Shown here piece after piece: positions 10,336-22,107 of a stretch of DNA of 64,000 nt (the stretch's first letter is position 1; each line of letters opens with the position of its first letter). The notes below the pieces were generated by a model. It was not told the origin of the DNA, ran no database searches, and saw only the letters and a list, made by a program, of their open reading frames with translations. A program made the translations under genes and the position numbers. The stretch is from Balaenoptera acutorostrata (lineage: Eukaryota; Chordata; Mammalia; Artiodactyla; Balaenopteridae): assembly GCF_949987535.1 (NCBI RefSeq), contig NC_080067.1, forward strand, positions 54,556,405-54,620,404, given 5' to 3'.

Positions 10336-11950
10336 ACTTTTAATTGAGATATAATTCACATAAAATTCATCTGTTTAAAGCATATAACTCAGTGTATATT
10401 CACAATGTCGTGTAACCATCACTATTATCTAATTCCAGAATATTTTCATCACCCCAGAAGAAACTCCAAGACCTTTAAGCAATCACTCCCCATTCCCCCT
10501 TTCCTGAAACCTCTGGCAACCACTAATCTGCTTTCTGTCTCTATAGATTTGTCTATTATGGACATTTAATATGAATGGCATTATACAACATGTAGCCTTT
10601 TGTGTCTGGCTTCCTTTGCTTAGCTTAATGTTTTCAAGGTTTATCCACATTGTCATGTGTTTCAGGACTTCATTCCTTTTTACAGATGAATACTATTTCA
10701 TTTTAGGGATATACCACATTTTGTTTATCCATTCTTCAATTAATGGACATTTGGTTTGATTTCACTTTGTAGTTACTGTGAATAATGCTTACATGAACAT
10801 TTGTGTACTGGTTTTTGTACAGACATATGTTTTTGATTCTCTTGGTTATATAACTAGGAAAGGAATTGCTGAGTCATATGGTAACTCAATGTTTAACATC
10901 TTGAGAAACTGTCAAACTGTTTTCCAAAGTAGCTGCACTTCTTCATATTCCCACCTGCAATGTATGAGGGTTCCAATTTCTGCACATCCTTGCCAACACT
11001 TGTTATCATCTGTCTTTTGATTATAGTCAACCTAGTAGGTATGAAGTGACTGAGCTGCATTTCCCTTATGACTAATAATGAATATTTTTCATGCTTTTAT
11101 GGCCATTTGTATGTCTTCTTTGGAGAAATGTCTATTCAAATTCTTTGCCCACAAAGAGAAATTATTTGTCTTTTGTAGTCGTAAGAGTTACTTATATATC
11201 TGAATACTAGTCCCTTATCAGACATATGATTTGCAAATGTTTTCTCCCATTCTGTGGGAAGACTTTTCTCTTTCTTGATTGTGTCCTTTGAAATACGAAA
11301 TTCCAACATTTTAAATTTTGATGAATTTCAATTTATCTTTTTCTTTTGTTATTTGTGCTTTTGGTGGCAATCTAAGAATCCATTGTCTAATCTAAGGTCA
11401 CAAAGATTTCCTGCTGTGTTTTTTCTAAGAGTTTTATAATTTTAGCTCTTACACTTAAATCTTTGATCCATCTTGAGCTAATTTTTTTTTTTTTAAGATT
11501 TACTGATTGATTGATTGATTGATTGATTGCTATGTTGGGTCTTCGTTTCTGTGCCAGGGCTTTCTCTAGCTGTGGCAAGTGGGGGCCACTCTTCATTGCG
11601 GTGCGCAGGCCTCTCACCATCGCAGCCTGTCCTGTTGCGGAGCACAGGCTCCAGACGCGCAGGCTCAGCAGTTGTGGTTCACGGGCCCAGTTGCTCCGCG
11701 GCATGTGGGATCTTCCCGGACGAGGGCTGGAACCCGTGTCCCCTGCATTAGCAGGCAGACTCCCAACCACTGCGCCACCAGGGAAGCCCCTTGAGCTAAT
11801 TTTTGTAAATGGTTTAGGGAGAAGTCCAACTTCATTCTTCTGTATATGCATACTCAATTGTTCCAGCATCATTTGTTAAAACAAATTAACTCCCCCCCAA
11901 AAAAAGACCTATTATTTCCCCCACTGAATTGTCTTGGCCCTTTACATTGA
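10336..11950 (-). mobile_element. Old L1 (L1M), 3' end to ORF2, antisense
   Basis: Antisense L1: 'ttaattgagatataattcac' is the 3' end, then the complement of the 3' UTR and the ORF2 C-terminal region ('cctgcaatgtatgagggttc', 'gtctattcaaattctttgcc'), reaching 'ggccctttacattgacac'. All reading frames are broken. A SINE interrupts it at 11487-11789. Confidence 0.8.
11487..11789 (-). mobile_element. CHR-type SINE inside L1
   Basis: Antisense copy with an unusual (GATT)n tail at about 11503-11528 and the head '(ca)ccagggaagccc'. The 15-bp TSD 'cttgagctaattttt' is identical at 11472-11486 and 11790-11804, so it postdates the L1. Confidence 0.92.
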
Positions 11951-11954
11951 CACA

Positions 11955-12065
11955 TGTCTGCTAGTGTGAGCTCCTTGAGGGCAAGGTTTTTTATATTCCT
12001 ACCTGCATGTCTAGCATGGGACTATGATGTAGTAAACCCTCAAAAAACATGTTCAATAAATGAAA
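11955..12065 (+). repeat. L2 3' end fragment
   Basis: Shows the L2 3' pattern 'gtgagctccttgagggcaag' ... 'aaaacatgttcaataaatga'. Confidence 0.6.
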
Positions 12066-13112
12066 AGCTGATTTGAGAATCCTAGTGTCAACCTACACGT
12101 ACCAAGTGCCATAGACTTTGCTAGATGCTGGGGAAGTTTTATACATGAACTCACAGTCTAGTAAAGTTTTCAAACCAAAAGTTTCCAAGGGGTCCTAGAA
12201 TCTTACAATCCTACACTAGAATGGGTCTTGGAGGTCGCGATTCCAGTAAGGAAAAGCAGACCTGACAAGGCTAAATAGCAGCCTGTGGCCTATCTCAGGT
12301 TAATTTGCCAGAGATCCCAGGTCTCTTTGAAATTACATTATGACTTTACAACTTAACAAAGGATTTTTTTTCAGTTAGGCCTCCATAAAGCATTTTTTCA
12401 GTTAGGCAGGCCTTGAGAAAGTCCTCTCCAGATGAAAGACAGCTGCTTCTGTTTCATATCACTCTTATCTTCTGAGATAACTGCTATCAGAGATTAAAAA
12501 AAAAAATTTTCTCCACCCTAGCTGGACATAATGACTCCTTTCTCTGAACTTCTATAGTTCTTACTTGCTCTTCCACAAAATTAGCAATTTGTTTTGTACT
12601 GCCCTAGTGCTTTGGATTTTTATGTAATCTTGAATTATTTATCACCGGTTTATGTGTGAACTTCCTAAGTAGACTGCCCCAACTAGACTCAGGGGCAAAA
12701 GTTGCATTTTACATTTATTGTATGAAATATAGGGCTTTGTACCTACTGGACATGCAACAGATGTTTCTTGACATTATTTGTGTTTTTATAGAATTCATTT
12801 TTAAAATAAGAAGCTTAAGTTTCATTCTGTTTTTCCCTAGAGGCTCAGGGTGAGAGGCTTAAAGGGAGAAGTACCTTCTCTCCTTTGGACAATTGCTAGT
12901 GACCCTCTACTTGCTTTCCTAGAGGAATGGAGACACCAGAGAACTAATAATTAGTACATGTACATATTTAAATATTTCTTAATATTACTATTAAAGGTTT
13001 TAAAATTCTATGAAAAGGATAAAAGAGATTGGCAGAATTCCCCCCAGAACCCAGTAAATTAAACTAACTCTCAAGGAAACTCTGAGTTGTAGTTTTTAAA
13101 TTACTGAGTCAG
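12066..13112. other. Intergenic, no gene
   Basis: AT-rich sequence. A 15-bp word 'ttttttcagttaggc' occurs twice 29 bp apart near 12366-12410. About 12180-12330 resembles an old unnamed repeat. No coding or RNA gene seen. Confidence 0.4.
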
Positions 13113-13124
13113 AAAGTAGAGAAA

Positions 13125-13251
13125 CAGGGACTTCCCTGGTGGTCCAGTGGTTAAGACTCCGTGCTTCCACTGCACGGGGCACAGGTTCGATCCTTGGTCG
13201 GTGGAACTAAGGTCCCGCATGGCATGGCTTGTGGCGTGGTAAAAAAAAAAA
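13125..13251 (+). mobile_element. Short CHR-type SINE (tRNA-like part only)
   Basis: Begins 'cagggacttccctggtggtc', has the B-box-like 'caggttcgatcc', and ends in an A-run after about 120 bp, so it is the short form lacking the repeated 3' units. The TSD 'aaagtagagaaa' is at 13113-13124 and 13252-13263. Confidence 0.9.
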
Positions 13252-13263
13252 AAAGTAGAGAAA

Positions 13264-14211
13264 AGACATCCTGTTTCTCTTCTTATCTCAAGCTTGCTTT
13301 CTAGTTATGAGGTGGAAGAAGGAGATGGAATAATCTAGCCTCATATTGAAAAGTGTCCTGCAGAACATAACCAGAATCTTTGGAACTGTTTAACTAAGGT
13401 AAAATAGAAAAGGTGGCTGAATGGAAGAGTGAGTATATCGTGACATGATACTCAGTACACTGTCATGCACCTATGCGAACACAGTGAACCTGTTAATGGA
13501 TTATGATAAGAACAGATTATGTGTGGATTAAAGTGATTCTCTAATAACAATGAATCCCCACAGCATTTTAGCATGTGGTTAGATAATGGAAAACAAACAA
13601 AAAACAAATCAAAACTAAGAATTTTGTGAAGTTAATTTTTTTTTCCTCATCTGCCAGAAATCACTCAGTCCTTGTTTCAAATTCATGGTATTTTAAAATT
13701 ATGCTAAATAATGGAAAACATTGGAACAATGATAAAAGTCACTGTCATTTCTTCAAACTGTCATTGGGGGACCAGCAGCATCAGACCTTTTAAATCAGAT
13801 TATGCATTTTAACAAAATCCCTGCCTAATGTGTATGCTTATCAAAGTTTGGGAAGACTGACCTGGATGATACAAAGTAACATCCAGCTAGTAAATTCAAC
13901 CATTCTGTGATTCTAGTTGGACGAGTCCACCCTAGGTAAAAGGAGAGTCACTTTCTTAGGAGTTGTGTTTGACTTGAGTAAACAGATTGCTCAGCAAGTT
14001 GAACTAATTTTTCAGGTCATAGCTTTAACAAAGCAAACAGAAAATGAAGACTTGTTCTGCTTATTTGGTGTTGTCAGCTTCCTTCCTATGACAATAAGAT
14101 TAATTTTAGTATTTAAGTGGACATAAACCAACAGAAAATTATTTCAATATTAAATTAAGTAATTTAATATTTGTCGAATACCAACAATTTTCTAAGTGCC
14201 AAAAAGAACTT
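13264..14211. other. Intergenic; one hAT MITE scrap
   Basis: About 13765-13860 resembles the middle of a MER20-like hAT-Charlie MITE ('gaccagcagcatcagacctt', 'gcattttaacaaaatccctg'). Otherwise I see nothing. A 69-codon plus-strand ORF at 13917-14126 has no recognisable protein. Confidence 0.4.
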
Positions 14212-14228
14212 AGAAGGTAAGATTCCTG

Positions 14229-14543
14229 GGCTTCCCTGGTGGCGCAGTGGTTGAGAATCTGCCTGCCAATGCAGGGGACACGGGTTCGAGCCCTGGTCTG
14301 GGAAGATCCCACATGCCACGGAGCAACTGGGCCCGTGAGCCACAATTACTGAGCCTGCGCGTCTGGAGCCTGTGCTCCGCAACAAGAGAGGCCGCGATGG
14401 TGAGAGGCCCGCGCACCGCGATGAAGAGTGGTCTCCACTTGCCGCAACTAGAGAAAGCCCTCGCACAGAAACGAAGACTCAACACAGTCCTAAATAAATA
14501 AATAAATAAATAAAAGAACATGAATTTCTAAAAAAAAAAAAAA
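14229..14543 (+). mobile_element. CHR-type SINE with 17-bp perfect TSD
   Basis: Complete sense copy, 'ggcttccctggtggcgcagt' through the (AAAT)n tail and an A-run. The TSD 'agaaggtaagattcctg' is identical at 14212-14228 and 14544-14560. This is one of the cleanest, youngest-looking copies here. Confidence 0.95.
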
Positions 14544-14560
14544 AGAAGGTAAGATTCCTG

Positions 14561-15027
14561 CTCTTGAGGCACCTAACAATGGTCACTTTGCTTTAAAAGT
14601 CTCAGTGTCTGGAGTCCTTATTAATTTAATTATAGGCTGATTCATAATTTGTTATTTTCCAGAATGGGAAGCCATACCAATTCAGTAGAATATCTCATGC
14701 CTAAGTCGCAGGGTGATAAGCACGGTATACAGGTGAACTAACAGGCAGCTGTGTCTCTGGAGTGCTGTTCCCCTTGACATTGTACATGTGATTAAGCAGC
14801 CAAAAATCATTACGGACTCTAAGCTCTGCTTTTCCCCCTTGATTTCTCTGTGGCCCAAAACAGGATGTGGTTTAATTCAAGGTCAGCAGAAATTCAATCT
14901 GAAAAGATTTGAGTCCAGTAGGAAGTAGGTGGAGGTGGTAGAGAAAATGAGCTAGTCCTCTGTGAGAGGGGTGAAGACGGGTTGGCAACCTTGTGTGGGA
15001 GAGGAGTGTACTCCAGAGGCTGTGAGA
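14561..15027. other. Intergenic, no recognised content
   Basis: No gene, RNA gene or named repeat seen. Confidence 0.5.
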
Positions 15028-15042
15028 GAGAACTAGGTTATT

Positions 15043-15252
15043 ATTATTTTTTTAAATATTTATTTATTTATCTTGGCTGCGCTGGGTCTTAGTTGCGGGC
15101 TAAGAAGCACGGCATGTGGGTTTCTGAGTTGCAGCACGTGGACTCTAAGTTGCGGCATGCATGCGGGATCTAGTTCCCCCACAAGGGATCGAAACCGCAC
15201 CCCCTGCATCGGGAGCGTGGAGTCTTACACACTGGACACCAGGGAAGTCCCC
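15043..15252 (-). mobile_element. CHR-type SINE, mid-length form
   Basis: Antisense copy of about 210 bp, with 'ggctgcgctgggtcttagtt' and head 'accagggaagtccc'. The TSD 'gagaactaggttatt' is identical at 15028-15042 and 15253-15267. Confidence 0.93.
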
Positions 15253-15267
15253 GAGAACTAGGTTATT

Positions 15268-17090
15268 GAAGGAGGCCAGTGCTGGGGTGGGTGAGCTGCT
15301 GGAGTGGGGAGAATTTATTAGGTAAGGTTTACATTTTCAATTGGATATGCCATCCTCAAGAACAGGTTTGCCTTTTCAAATTGGAGGGTAGCTTACATTT
15401 AATGGTTGACTGCTGTTAGGGACAGCATACTTGGTGTGCCAACATCATTAAACAAATGATACTTCTAAAAGAAGATTGTGTGTTTTGATGGAGGCTTTTT
15501 CAACCTGACATTTTACGAGTCAACTTTGTGCCTTTCAGTTAAGCCAGACACAAGTGGGTTCTTCTGGTCCCTAAAGAAGATGAGGTAGCACTCGGGAGCT
15601 GTTGCAATTATTCTTTGTCACTTACTGGCGCATAGTTTCCCATTTTGCATTTTTTCTCTTTATTGGTACATGTCCTGACATCCTATCTGGATTGTAACTT
15701 TCTTGAAAAGAAGGGGAGAGCATAATGCCTGCACCAACTAACCCTATAGGAGTTAGTTATGTTGAGGTTTCTCAGACATCTTTGGCTATTCAGTGACTTT
15801 CATTAAGTAAATGTCTTATATTATTTTGTTTTATTTATTTATTTTGCTGACTCTTCGGCTTAATGGAACTCTCCACTGATAGTTCATTAAAACAAAGACA
15901 TTTTATATCAAAGGCAAAATAAGTTAAGGCTCAAACTGCTGTATGTCATTATCTGTACTGTGGGAGTGAGACTGGGGAACTGCAGTGGAAATGAGTGTAT
16001 GTGGCTGGAGTGAAGGGAGTACCCAGAGAAAGCTGGCGATGTCAATGGGGCAGTGAGAGGGCACAGGAGAAAGAAGGGAGAAAGGGAGTCATGGGGGTAT
16101 TGTTTGCTATCTATGCTAGCTCAGTAAGGTTAATTAACAGAATAAAAACTAAACTCTTACTAACAGCTGTCAGGACTCCAATCAAGAGTTTGGGTCACAA
16201 CTTTTGCTCTTGAAGGTTAAGTAAAACAATTAATGTAATACTATTAGGACATGATTACACAGGACATGTGTCTACTATTTATTATCTCATTCCATTCACC
16301 AAGCAGTTTATTTCTTTGCTCCACATTGGGACAAGCACTCTGATAATGACAAAATGAGAGAATGTTGGCCAAAAATATTTTAAATCCCTTAAGCTGGTGG
16401 ATTTGAGCCTTAATTAATTTTTTTTCTATTCGTCATCACAGTGAGCCAAAAGTAAGTATAATTTAGCTCAGAGCCCAATATTTATCTCTACAGGTCACAG
16501 AGTCTCTCCAAATGATCAGGACTTGCAGTTGAAACACTTTTCTCTCTTTTTAGTGACATGATCAAATGCTTAATGAAACCACAGAAGAATGCTAGGTGAA
16601 GGGAGGCAGGCTTACCCAAAGTTGAAGGTACTAGTAAGCACCATTTTAAGTACAACACAAAGAAAATGGGCTGTGGGAGGCTTTTTCACAGTGTTTACCA
16701 TTGACTTCCCATTTTGTATCATGTGATTCTCAGTTGAGAAACAGGCATCAAAGATCCAGCAGCAGGATTTATTAGATGGCATAAAGAACATGAAAAACAA
16801 ATTTTCATATTTGATCTTGGCTGCAGGAGACACTGGTGAGGCTAGTTAAGATTGAATATGAAGGCCTACCTATTCTGAGTAGACATTTTCTTGTTAGAGC
16901 AGCTCAATCTGTAGAAAGGAAGCCAGATTTTCCTAAAGATATGATTAATGCGATGCCAGGTTCCTTTTAAACCCTTTTACAGAGTCCTGTTTTCTTTAAA
17001 GAGATGGCTCAATAGTTTCTCATATTTTGTTACTAAAAATGACATAATTTCTGTGCCCTGATTATCCTATATGCTTAACTGTCTGTGCCT
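15268..17090. other. Intergenic, mostly unique DNA
   Basis: The longest repeat-poor stretch upstream of PRKCI (1.8 kb). No ORF has coding character and no RNA gene is seen. Being 3-4 kb upstream of the promoter, it would be a natural place for enhancer elements, but I see no specific motif cluster. Confidence 0.4.
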
Positions 17091-17101
17091 TGTATCTATT
17101 T

Positions 17102-17467
17102 AATTTATTTATATATATATATTTTTTTTATATTTTTTATTTTTAAATTTTATTTATTTTATTTTTTGCTGTGTTGGGTCTTTGTTGCTGCACGCACGCT
17201 TTTCTCTAGTTGTGGCGAGTGGGGACTACTCTTCATTGCGGTGTGCAGGCTTCTCATTGCAGTGGTTTCTCTTGTTGCAGAGCACGGGCTCTAGGCGCGT
17301 GGGCTTCAGTAGTTGTGGCTCGCGGGCTCTAGAGTGCACGCTCAGTAGTTGTGGCGCACGGGCTTAGTTGCTCTGCAGCATGTGGGATATTCCCCGACCA
17401 GGGCTCGAACCCGTGTCCCCTGCATTGGCAGGCGGATTCTTAACCACTGCGCCACCAGGGAAGCCCC
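17102..17467 (-). mobile_element. CHR-type SINE, long form
   Basis: Antisense copy preceded by a (TA)n/T-rich tract (about 17111-17165); head 'gcgccaccagggaagcccc'. The TSD 'tgtatctattt' is at 17091-17101 and 17468-17478. Confidence 0.9.
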
Positions 17468-17499
17468 TGTATCTATTTTAATTGGATCACACTGACTTT

Positions 17500-18870
17500 A
17501 AAAATTAATGTCAGAGCATTTCCAGAATGGAAACATGAGGAGCTCCCTGTATACTCTCCCCAGTGAAACCACCATAACTGGTGAAAATTATAAATAAAAA
17601 AGACCATTGGATCAGACTGTGGAACAATTTTATGCCCCAGGGCACTGTCAGAAACACTGGAGCAATCAGTTGCCAGTTAGTGGAGGCTGACAGCGGGGAG
17701 CTATATCCATAAAGGCAAACCAGCCAAAAGCTTGATAGGGAGATGAGGAAAAGAGACAGTCAAAGAGAACCTGACTAAAACCACTGTCATCCCCCAGGGG
17801 AGGGACAAGGAGTCAGGGTGACAGTGTGCATGCCAAAGCTGCACCTTCTGAGGAGAGACATTAGAGGCTGCACACTGTGGAGGAAACAAGAGCCTATTGA
17901 CCAAGTCTGGCCAACTCACAAATAAACAAGCAAACAACAACAATGACAACCAGACCTAGAGCCAGTTTGGATAGGTCTTCAGAGTTGCTACCATGGAAAT
18001 GTACAGTTTGCAACAAAAAAACTTATGAGACATACAAAGAAACAGGCAATGGGACCCATACACACAGAAACTGTCTTTGAGAGGACCCATATGTTGGACT
18101 TAGCACACAAAGACTTCAAAGCAGCTGTTATAAACATGTCTAAAGAACTAAAGGAAACCATGCTTGTGAGTGTAGATTCAAAATTCCTCAACAAAATATT
18201 AACAAACCGAATCTAGCAACGTATAAAAAGGATTATATGTCATAACCAAGAGGGATTTTTCCCGGGAATGTAAGACTGGCTTACATCTAAAAGTTAATGT
18301 AACATATCACACCAATAGAATAAAGCACAAAACCACATGATAATCTCGATAGACACAGAAAAGGCACTAAACAAAACCCAACACCCTTCATAATAAAAAT
18401 AGGCAACAAACTAGGAATAGAATGGAACTTCCTCAACCTGATAAAGGGCATCTACAAAAAAACTAAAGCAATAATCACATTTAATGGTGAAAGACTGAAA
18501 ACTATCCACATAAGACTGAGAACAATACAAGAATGTTAACATAGTCCTCTTTATTCAACATAATACTAGAAGTTCTATCTAATGCAATCAGGCAAGAAAA
18601 ATAAAAGACATCCAAATTGGAAAGGAAGATGTAAATCAATCTGTATCCTAAAATGGCATCATCTTGCACATAGGAAAGTCTAAGGAATCCACCGAGGCAC
18701 TATTAGAACTAATGAGTTCAGCAAGCTTGTAGGATTCAAGATATATACAAAATCAGTTGTATTTATATAAACTTGCAATGAGTAATAAAAAATGAAATTA
18801 GGATGGGAATGTAAATCGGCACAGCCACTATGGAAAACAGTCGATGTTAACAATGTTTTAACGATGTTAA
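17500..18870 (+). mobile_element. Old L1, ORF2 region, sense
   Basis: Degraded L1 ORF2 in sense orientation: 'acaaagacttcaaagcagct', 'ttcctcaacaaaatattaac', 'aaccaagagggatttttccc', 'gcactaaacaaaacccaaca'. Many stops and frameshifts; no intact ORF. It ends about 0.3 kb before the PRKCI promoter-proximal DNA. Confidence 0.75.
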
Positions 18871-19539
18871 AAAATGCCGATGCATGGATAGTTGGATGGG
18901 TTGACTGATTGGCTAAATATTCATTGTGCACCTGTTCCGTGCAATGGCAATATACAAGGGCCAAGATATGGGGGGCGGCGAAGGAAGAAACGTCAATCTT
19001 CCATCATACCTTCTAGTTGAGTTTCTTCGTTTATTACATTTGTTACATATATTATACTAAATTCTGGGCAGGTGACCAAATTCTTCTTTCCAGAAGAGGT
19101 ACTGTATGATTGAGATGATTTATGCAATTGGAAGAATTCACCAAAGTCTAGATTGTGACGAACCCCAATCATTTCCAGTGTCCTCAGGTGCCCACGGTGG
19201 ATTCAGGACTTCCACACCGACGGCTCCCGGGGCACAAGCTGGGGACAGACGGTCAGCGAGAAGGCGGGACGCTCTACACGTAAAGAACCTCAAGTCCCAG
19301 AATCCCATGGGGACTCCAAGTCCCAGAAACTCGCCCGGCAAATCTACTCCGAGTCCCTAGCCGTCTGACCGCGGACGCGACCAAGATAGGAAAGTAGGGT
19401 GAGATGCCGCAGAATTTGTCCCCCACCATTTTCTTTGTAGAGAGGGGCTTTTTACAGAACTGTAGTTATCTCAGTCTTCACATTCTCTCAGTTACAGCCC
19501 ACAAAAGGCCCCGTGCCGGCAAGTTTGTTGTGATGTTCA
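18871..19539 (+). promoter_or_regulatory. PRKCI upstream region, transition to CpG island
   Basis: A transition from AT-rich L1 sequence to GC-rich promoter DNA. From about 19160, CpG dinucleotides become common. It contains two tandem ZNF143-like sites (listed separately). No transcription unit in the opposite orientation is evident, so I see no sign that the promoter is bidirectional. Confidence 0.45.
19287..19330 (+). promoter_or_regulatory. Tandem ZNF143/THAP11-like sites
   Basis: Two near-identical words, 'acctcaagtcccagaatccc' (19287-19306) and 'gactccaagtcccagaaac' (19312-19330), share 'caagtcccaga' with 25-bp spacing. They resemble the SBS motif (ACTACAATTCCCAGAATGC), bound by ZNF143 at many CpG-island promoters. 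The match is imperfect (AAGT instead of AATT). Confidence 0.4.
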
Positions 19540-20290
19540 ACATCCCCTCTCCTCTCTCCCCTTTTCCTTGCCCCCGTAAGAATGGTTCAGCCGGGCATCT
19601 TGAGTTGGATCGATGGTTGCACCCGCCCTCCCCCGGAATGTGGGCCTTTGGAGCGAGTGAGGTGGGAGGGGCGGAGGCGGGAGGCGTGCTGGGCCCCGGC
19701 GGCAGCAGAGGCAGTGTCGGCCGCTGGCGGTGGGGGGAGCCGTGCGGTTCCGGCTGCCCCGGCGAGGCGACCTCTGGGCCCGCGCCGCGGGCGTGGAGGA
19801 CAGGTAGGCGAGCGGGCAGCCGCGGCTCCGGGAGAAACTCGGGCTGCGGAGTCCCCTACGGCGCCCGGTGCGCCGCTCGCACCCTCGGCCTCCAGCGTTG
19901 AGGCGGGGGAGGAAGGAGATGCCGACCCAGAGAGACAGCAGTACCATGTCTCACCCGATCGCAGGCGGCGGCGGCAGCGGGGACCATTCTCACCAGGTCC
20001 GGGTGAAAGCCTACTACCGCGGGTGAGTGTGTGGGGTGGGGGTGGTGGTGAGAGGGAAGGGGAGAGGCCAGCTGGACTTGGCCTGGAGCGGGGGCGGGTG
20101 TGGGGCTGGAGATGTGGAAGGGATGGGCTGGGCGGGCAAAGTCGGGGGACTCGGGATGGGTGACCGAGTGGTCGGGGGAGGAGCACGGGGCACTGGATTG
20201 CGGCACCCCCAAGGTGTGGCGCAGGGCGCCCTGGAATCGCGCGGCTGAGGGTCCTGAGCAGGGTCCGAGGGAGGATCCTTGGAGTAAGTA
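19540..20290 (+). promoter_or_regulatory. PRKCI: CpG island promoter and 5' UTR of PRKCI
   Basis: Very GC- and CpG-rich DNA surrounding coding exon 1, without a TATA box, typical of a widely expressed gene. A GC box (Sp1-like 'ggtgggaggggcggaggcgg', 19661-19680) lies about 240 bp before the start codon, so transcription probably begins near 19680-19750. That start is an inference. Upstream ATGs at 19404 and 19582 would only matter if transcription starts further upstream. Confidence 0.8.
19919..20022 (+). CDS. PRKCI: PRKCI coding exon 1 (residues 1-35)
   Basis: Start of atypical protein kinase C iota, a Ser/Thr kinase of the PAR3-PAR6-aPKC polarity complex. The exon reads [12 protein letters not shown], then a glycine/serine stretch, then [14 protein letters not shown], closely matching the mammalian protein from memory; there is one extra glycine compared with human. 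Residues from about 26 start the PB1 domain, and K30 in RVKAYYR is the conserved basic residue. Two in-frame ATGs exist: 19919 (G at -3) and codon 10 at 19946 (ACC just upstream, a better Kozak match), matching the historical 596/587-residue annotations. The donor is 'gg|gtgagtgtg', phase 2. If intron 1 is retained, a TGA follows at once (20024-20026). Confidence 0.95.
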
Positions 20291-22094
20291 GGTCCACCTG
20301 GTGGGTCAGAGAGACTCGCCTACCAAGAGATTTACAAGAGCTTTACGTCTTTAAGTCTGGATGTATTGGGGGTTGAGAGTTGATTCTGAGTGATGCCTTA
20401 GTTAACTAAGTTTACCATGGGTTTAAAAGACAGGATTGCTTCAGTTTGTTGACCCTTTTGATTACCAGCAGGCCTAAAGCCTCTGGTTCTCTAAGTCAGG
20501 TTTGTCTTTGTCACATAGAAGAGTTCGCGACGTGTATCTGGACTGTGGTCAGGCTGCCAGTATATTAGACACAGGAGTTATTATTTGAGTAAAGTTGATG
20601 CGTTTTCAGGGATATGCATTAGGTACTTATGTCTCGCCAAGGTTAGGTTGTATATGTGTAAATTAAAATTTGTGAACGCTTCTTTGTCAGTGTTGCTTCA
20701 AGGACTGTCCGATAGGGTGAGATATTGCAAGAAGAGAAGAGGATGAGCATAGGCACAGTTTTAAAATCTGTGATCTTTACTCATATTATTACCTAAGTTG
20801 TAACTATTGTGGTTACCAGAAATAATCCAGCCCTAAAATCAGTGTATTAAATCATATTCCGTAGTATGACTGTGGATTGAAATTTCTTTGAGGTAACTAT
20901 ATTTGGGAGCATTAGAAAGTTGAACTGTTAGTGTGAGCATAAAGGTTTGAAACTAAGGGTTAACAGAACACCCAACCGCTGTGGCCTGTCTTACTGCTTG
21001 TTCAAGCAGAAGTAAATTGCTTTAAAAAACTCAAGCACTAGGAGGTTTGAAACTGCAGTACATACTTTTACATTCCTTAGAGGATCAGTGAAGATAGCAA
21101 ACTTTCAAAATGCTTCTCTTGTTTTGATTTCAAAGAAAATATAAGCCCCTAAATGTCTTACTGATTTGATGTAAGGACTTCCTAGTTTGTTTGCTGCCGT
21201 GAAGCCTCTGACCTCTCTCTTTTCATTAGCTTGACTGTATTCAGGAGTAGTTTAGAGGAGTTATTTTGGACAGTAACAGTGTTTTTGCTTAAATTGATCA
21301 GGGAAGTCTTGATTTTCAAACAATAGCTACACACTTTGCACTGTGGGAAAAAAAAGCTTTGCTTCCTTTACCTTACCTTTAATTTGACAGATGAGATATT
21401 TCACTTTAGAATGTGTTCCATTTTATAGTTGATGGTCTGTGAGTTGTTAGGTACAGAGAATGAAATATAGTACATCTTCTTTATTTTTAATAGTGTCTGA
21501 TTATTGACAGTTTAAAAAACTAGATTAAAAAGTAAATATATGCACATGGTAGGAAAGTACAGTTGTTCAGAAGTATAAAATAAAAAGTGTTCTCCATTCA
21601 GTCCTCCCAACCTTCAGAGGCAATTACTATTGATAGTTTATTTCTTGTTCTTCTGGAGGTTGCCTTTATTACTTTAAAAGTTATTCTTCCGTTTCGTGAT
21701 TTAGCAAGTTTACATGGTATCTATTGATTCTTTCCTCTGAAAGATGCGAAATTGGATGCACACTACGTTTTGCTTCCTCGCTCCCTGATGCCTGCCAAGT
21801 TTTGATTGTTACAGTATAATTTTTAGTTCTCTGGTTTACCTTTCTGACTTTAAATAATATAAATTTTTGACTTATTAAATTTAGGTAGTTTCCAATGATT
21901 CCAACTATGAAACACGAAGAAACTAGTGCTTCTTCCTTTTTTCCTATTTTTATTAGTTTGACAACTGTAAATAGGCCTAGTTAGTAAATTAAAGTCATTG
22001 TAAGCTTCTCCTTTGGAAAGAAATCGAAGTCTTTAGAACGTAGGTATCATATAATATTTTCGGTTTATTGCTCCAATTATTATTATTTTTTTAA
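20291..22094 (+). other. PRKCI intron 1, 5' part
   Basis: Mostly unique sequence just inside intron 1. About 21530-21960 resembles an old L1-type 3' UTR ('agaagtataaaataaaaagt'). No ORF of note. Confidence 0.45.
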
Positions 22095-22107
22095 AGAGGA
22101 TAAGGAC

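Noticed and set aside
14229..14330. tRNA gene in the SINE head (A and B box, 'gggttcgagccc')
   Set aside because: The head is tRNA-derived but repeated at every SINE copy and followed by SINE body; it is not a functional tRNA gene.
19404..20297. Long overlapping ORFs on both strands across the CpG island (up to 236 codons)
   Set aside because: They come from GC-rich sequence with few stop codons; they overlap the real PRKCI exon 1 in other frames and show no recognised domains.
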